Shown here: piece by piece, positions 5,714 through 6,037 of the stretch
Layout: the number at the start of each line of letters is the position of its first letter
How positions within the stretch are numbered: the first letter of the stretch is position 1
DNA from: Clostridiales bacterium
GTDB lineage: Bacteria; Bacillota; Clostridia; Peptostreptococcales; Anaerovoracaceae
Assembly (NCBI GenBank): GCA_012735285.1
Contig: JAAYHT010000249.1
Span: 1-6,037 of the forward strand
Reading direction: 5' to 3'
DNA: 6,037 nt
Made by a program: the position numbers and the translations under genes
The notes under the pieces: generated by a model
Databases searched by the model: none
Told to the model about the DNA's origin: nothing
Seen by the model: the letters and a program-made list of their open reading frames with translations, nothing else

Positions 5714-6037
5714 CTAATCTCTTTTAGTTGCAGATACTATACTTAAATCAACAGTTATTGATGATATATCTTCTCTATAAAGGTCATTCAGCTTATCACT
5801 AGTTGTCCCCCAAGTTAATGGAGTCATATTAATTAAATGCCTGAAAAGATCCTTATCCAGTTTAATACTGTAGCTTAAATTCTGAATATCTTTAATACTA
5901 AGTTTTTTGCTCATATGATCGATTACTTGCTGATTTGAATATCTAGAAGTATCGCCATCATACAATTTATCTCTTAGTTCAATAAGATAATTAGAGCCAG
6001 GAATAACTTTTATAATTATCCCCCTATCCCTTAACAC
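5714..6037 (-). CDS. RlmA/TlrB-family 23S rRNA (guanine-N1)-methyltransferase, C-terminal part
   Basis: This frame is open to the right edge and ends at 5714. The leftmost codon in view is GTG, but it lies at the window boundary and is unlikely to be the true start: family members are about 270-280 aa and begin with a zinc-finger domain, which would lie outside. The 107 visible residues match the end of the SAM-dependent RlmA fold. They begin with a strand-turn (RGIIIKVIPGSNYLIELRDKL), which corresponds to the post-catalytic PGPRHLxELK stretch of E. coli RlmA. Later comes LINMTPLTWGTT, matching its LLQMTPFAW segment, and a final beta strand (ITVDLSIVSATKR). These enzymes methylate G745 or G748 in the peptide exit tunnel region of 23S rRNA; the Gram-positive TlrB type affects macrolide sensitivity. 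Which guanine is targeted here cannot be told. Confidence 0.82.
   Translation of the reverse strand: MLRDRGIIIKVIPGSNYLIELRDKLYDGDTSRYSNQQVIDHMSKKLSIKDIQNLSYSIKLDKDLFRHLINMTPLTWGTTSDKLNDLYREDISSITVDLSIVSATKRD

Overview
The window looks like chromosomal DNA from a low-GC, anaerobic, spore-forming Firmicute (Clostridia, perhaps a Ruminiclostridium-like species; this is an inference). The reasons are AT-rich sequence with strong GGAGG-type ribosome sites, a DUF1540 protein typical of sporulating clostridia, a signal-less amidase_3 wall hydrolase, and an oxygen-sensitive 2-hydroxyacyl-CoA dehydratase/activator pair that occurs in anaerobes. I saw no mobile element, CRISPR array, tRNA or rRNA.

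Left part (1-1444): a partial minus-strand gene for a zinc-ribbon-like hypothetical protein runs off the left edge. It is divergent from a plus-strand cytoplasmic SIMPL-domain (DUF541) protein, which is followed by a 55-codon orphan ORF. A hairpin terminator at 1248-1270 separates these from a convergent minus-strand 55-aa DUF1540 protein.

Middle (1445-2710): a 146-bp divergent control region lies between DUF1540 (minus) and a plus-strand pair, an N-acetylmuramoyl-L-alanine amidase and a cupin protein 21 bp behind it. The control region carries a 19-bp palindrome whose 13-base core fits the PerR box exactly, plus a candidate SigA promoter for the amidase. The pair ends at a strong bidirectional terminator.

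Right part (2711-6037): a minus-strand two-gene operon with a 4-bp ATGA overlap. The first gene encodes a single-subunit HgdB-like iron-sulfur protein with extra cysteines, resembling double-cubane-cluster proteins. The second encodes an ATP-dependent activator (HgdC/YjiL-like ASKHA domain) with a compact HgdB-like domain fused to its N-terminus. The likely logic is that the activator hydrolyses ATP to push single low-potential electrons from its [4Fe-4S] cluster onto the cluster of the partner. The physiological substrate cannot be read from the sequence. A well-formed SigA promoter sits just upstream of a terminator-like hairpin, so the operon mRNA should begin with that hairpin. Upstream is the C-terminal part of an RlmA/TlrB-family 23S rRNA guanine-N1 methyltransferase, which runs off the right edge.

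Most interesting points: the fused dehydratase-like/activator architecture beside a one-subunit, cysteine-rich partner; the 5'-terminal hairpin of that operon; and the PerR-like operator between DUF1540 and the amidase.
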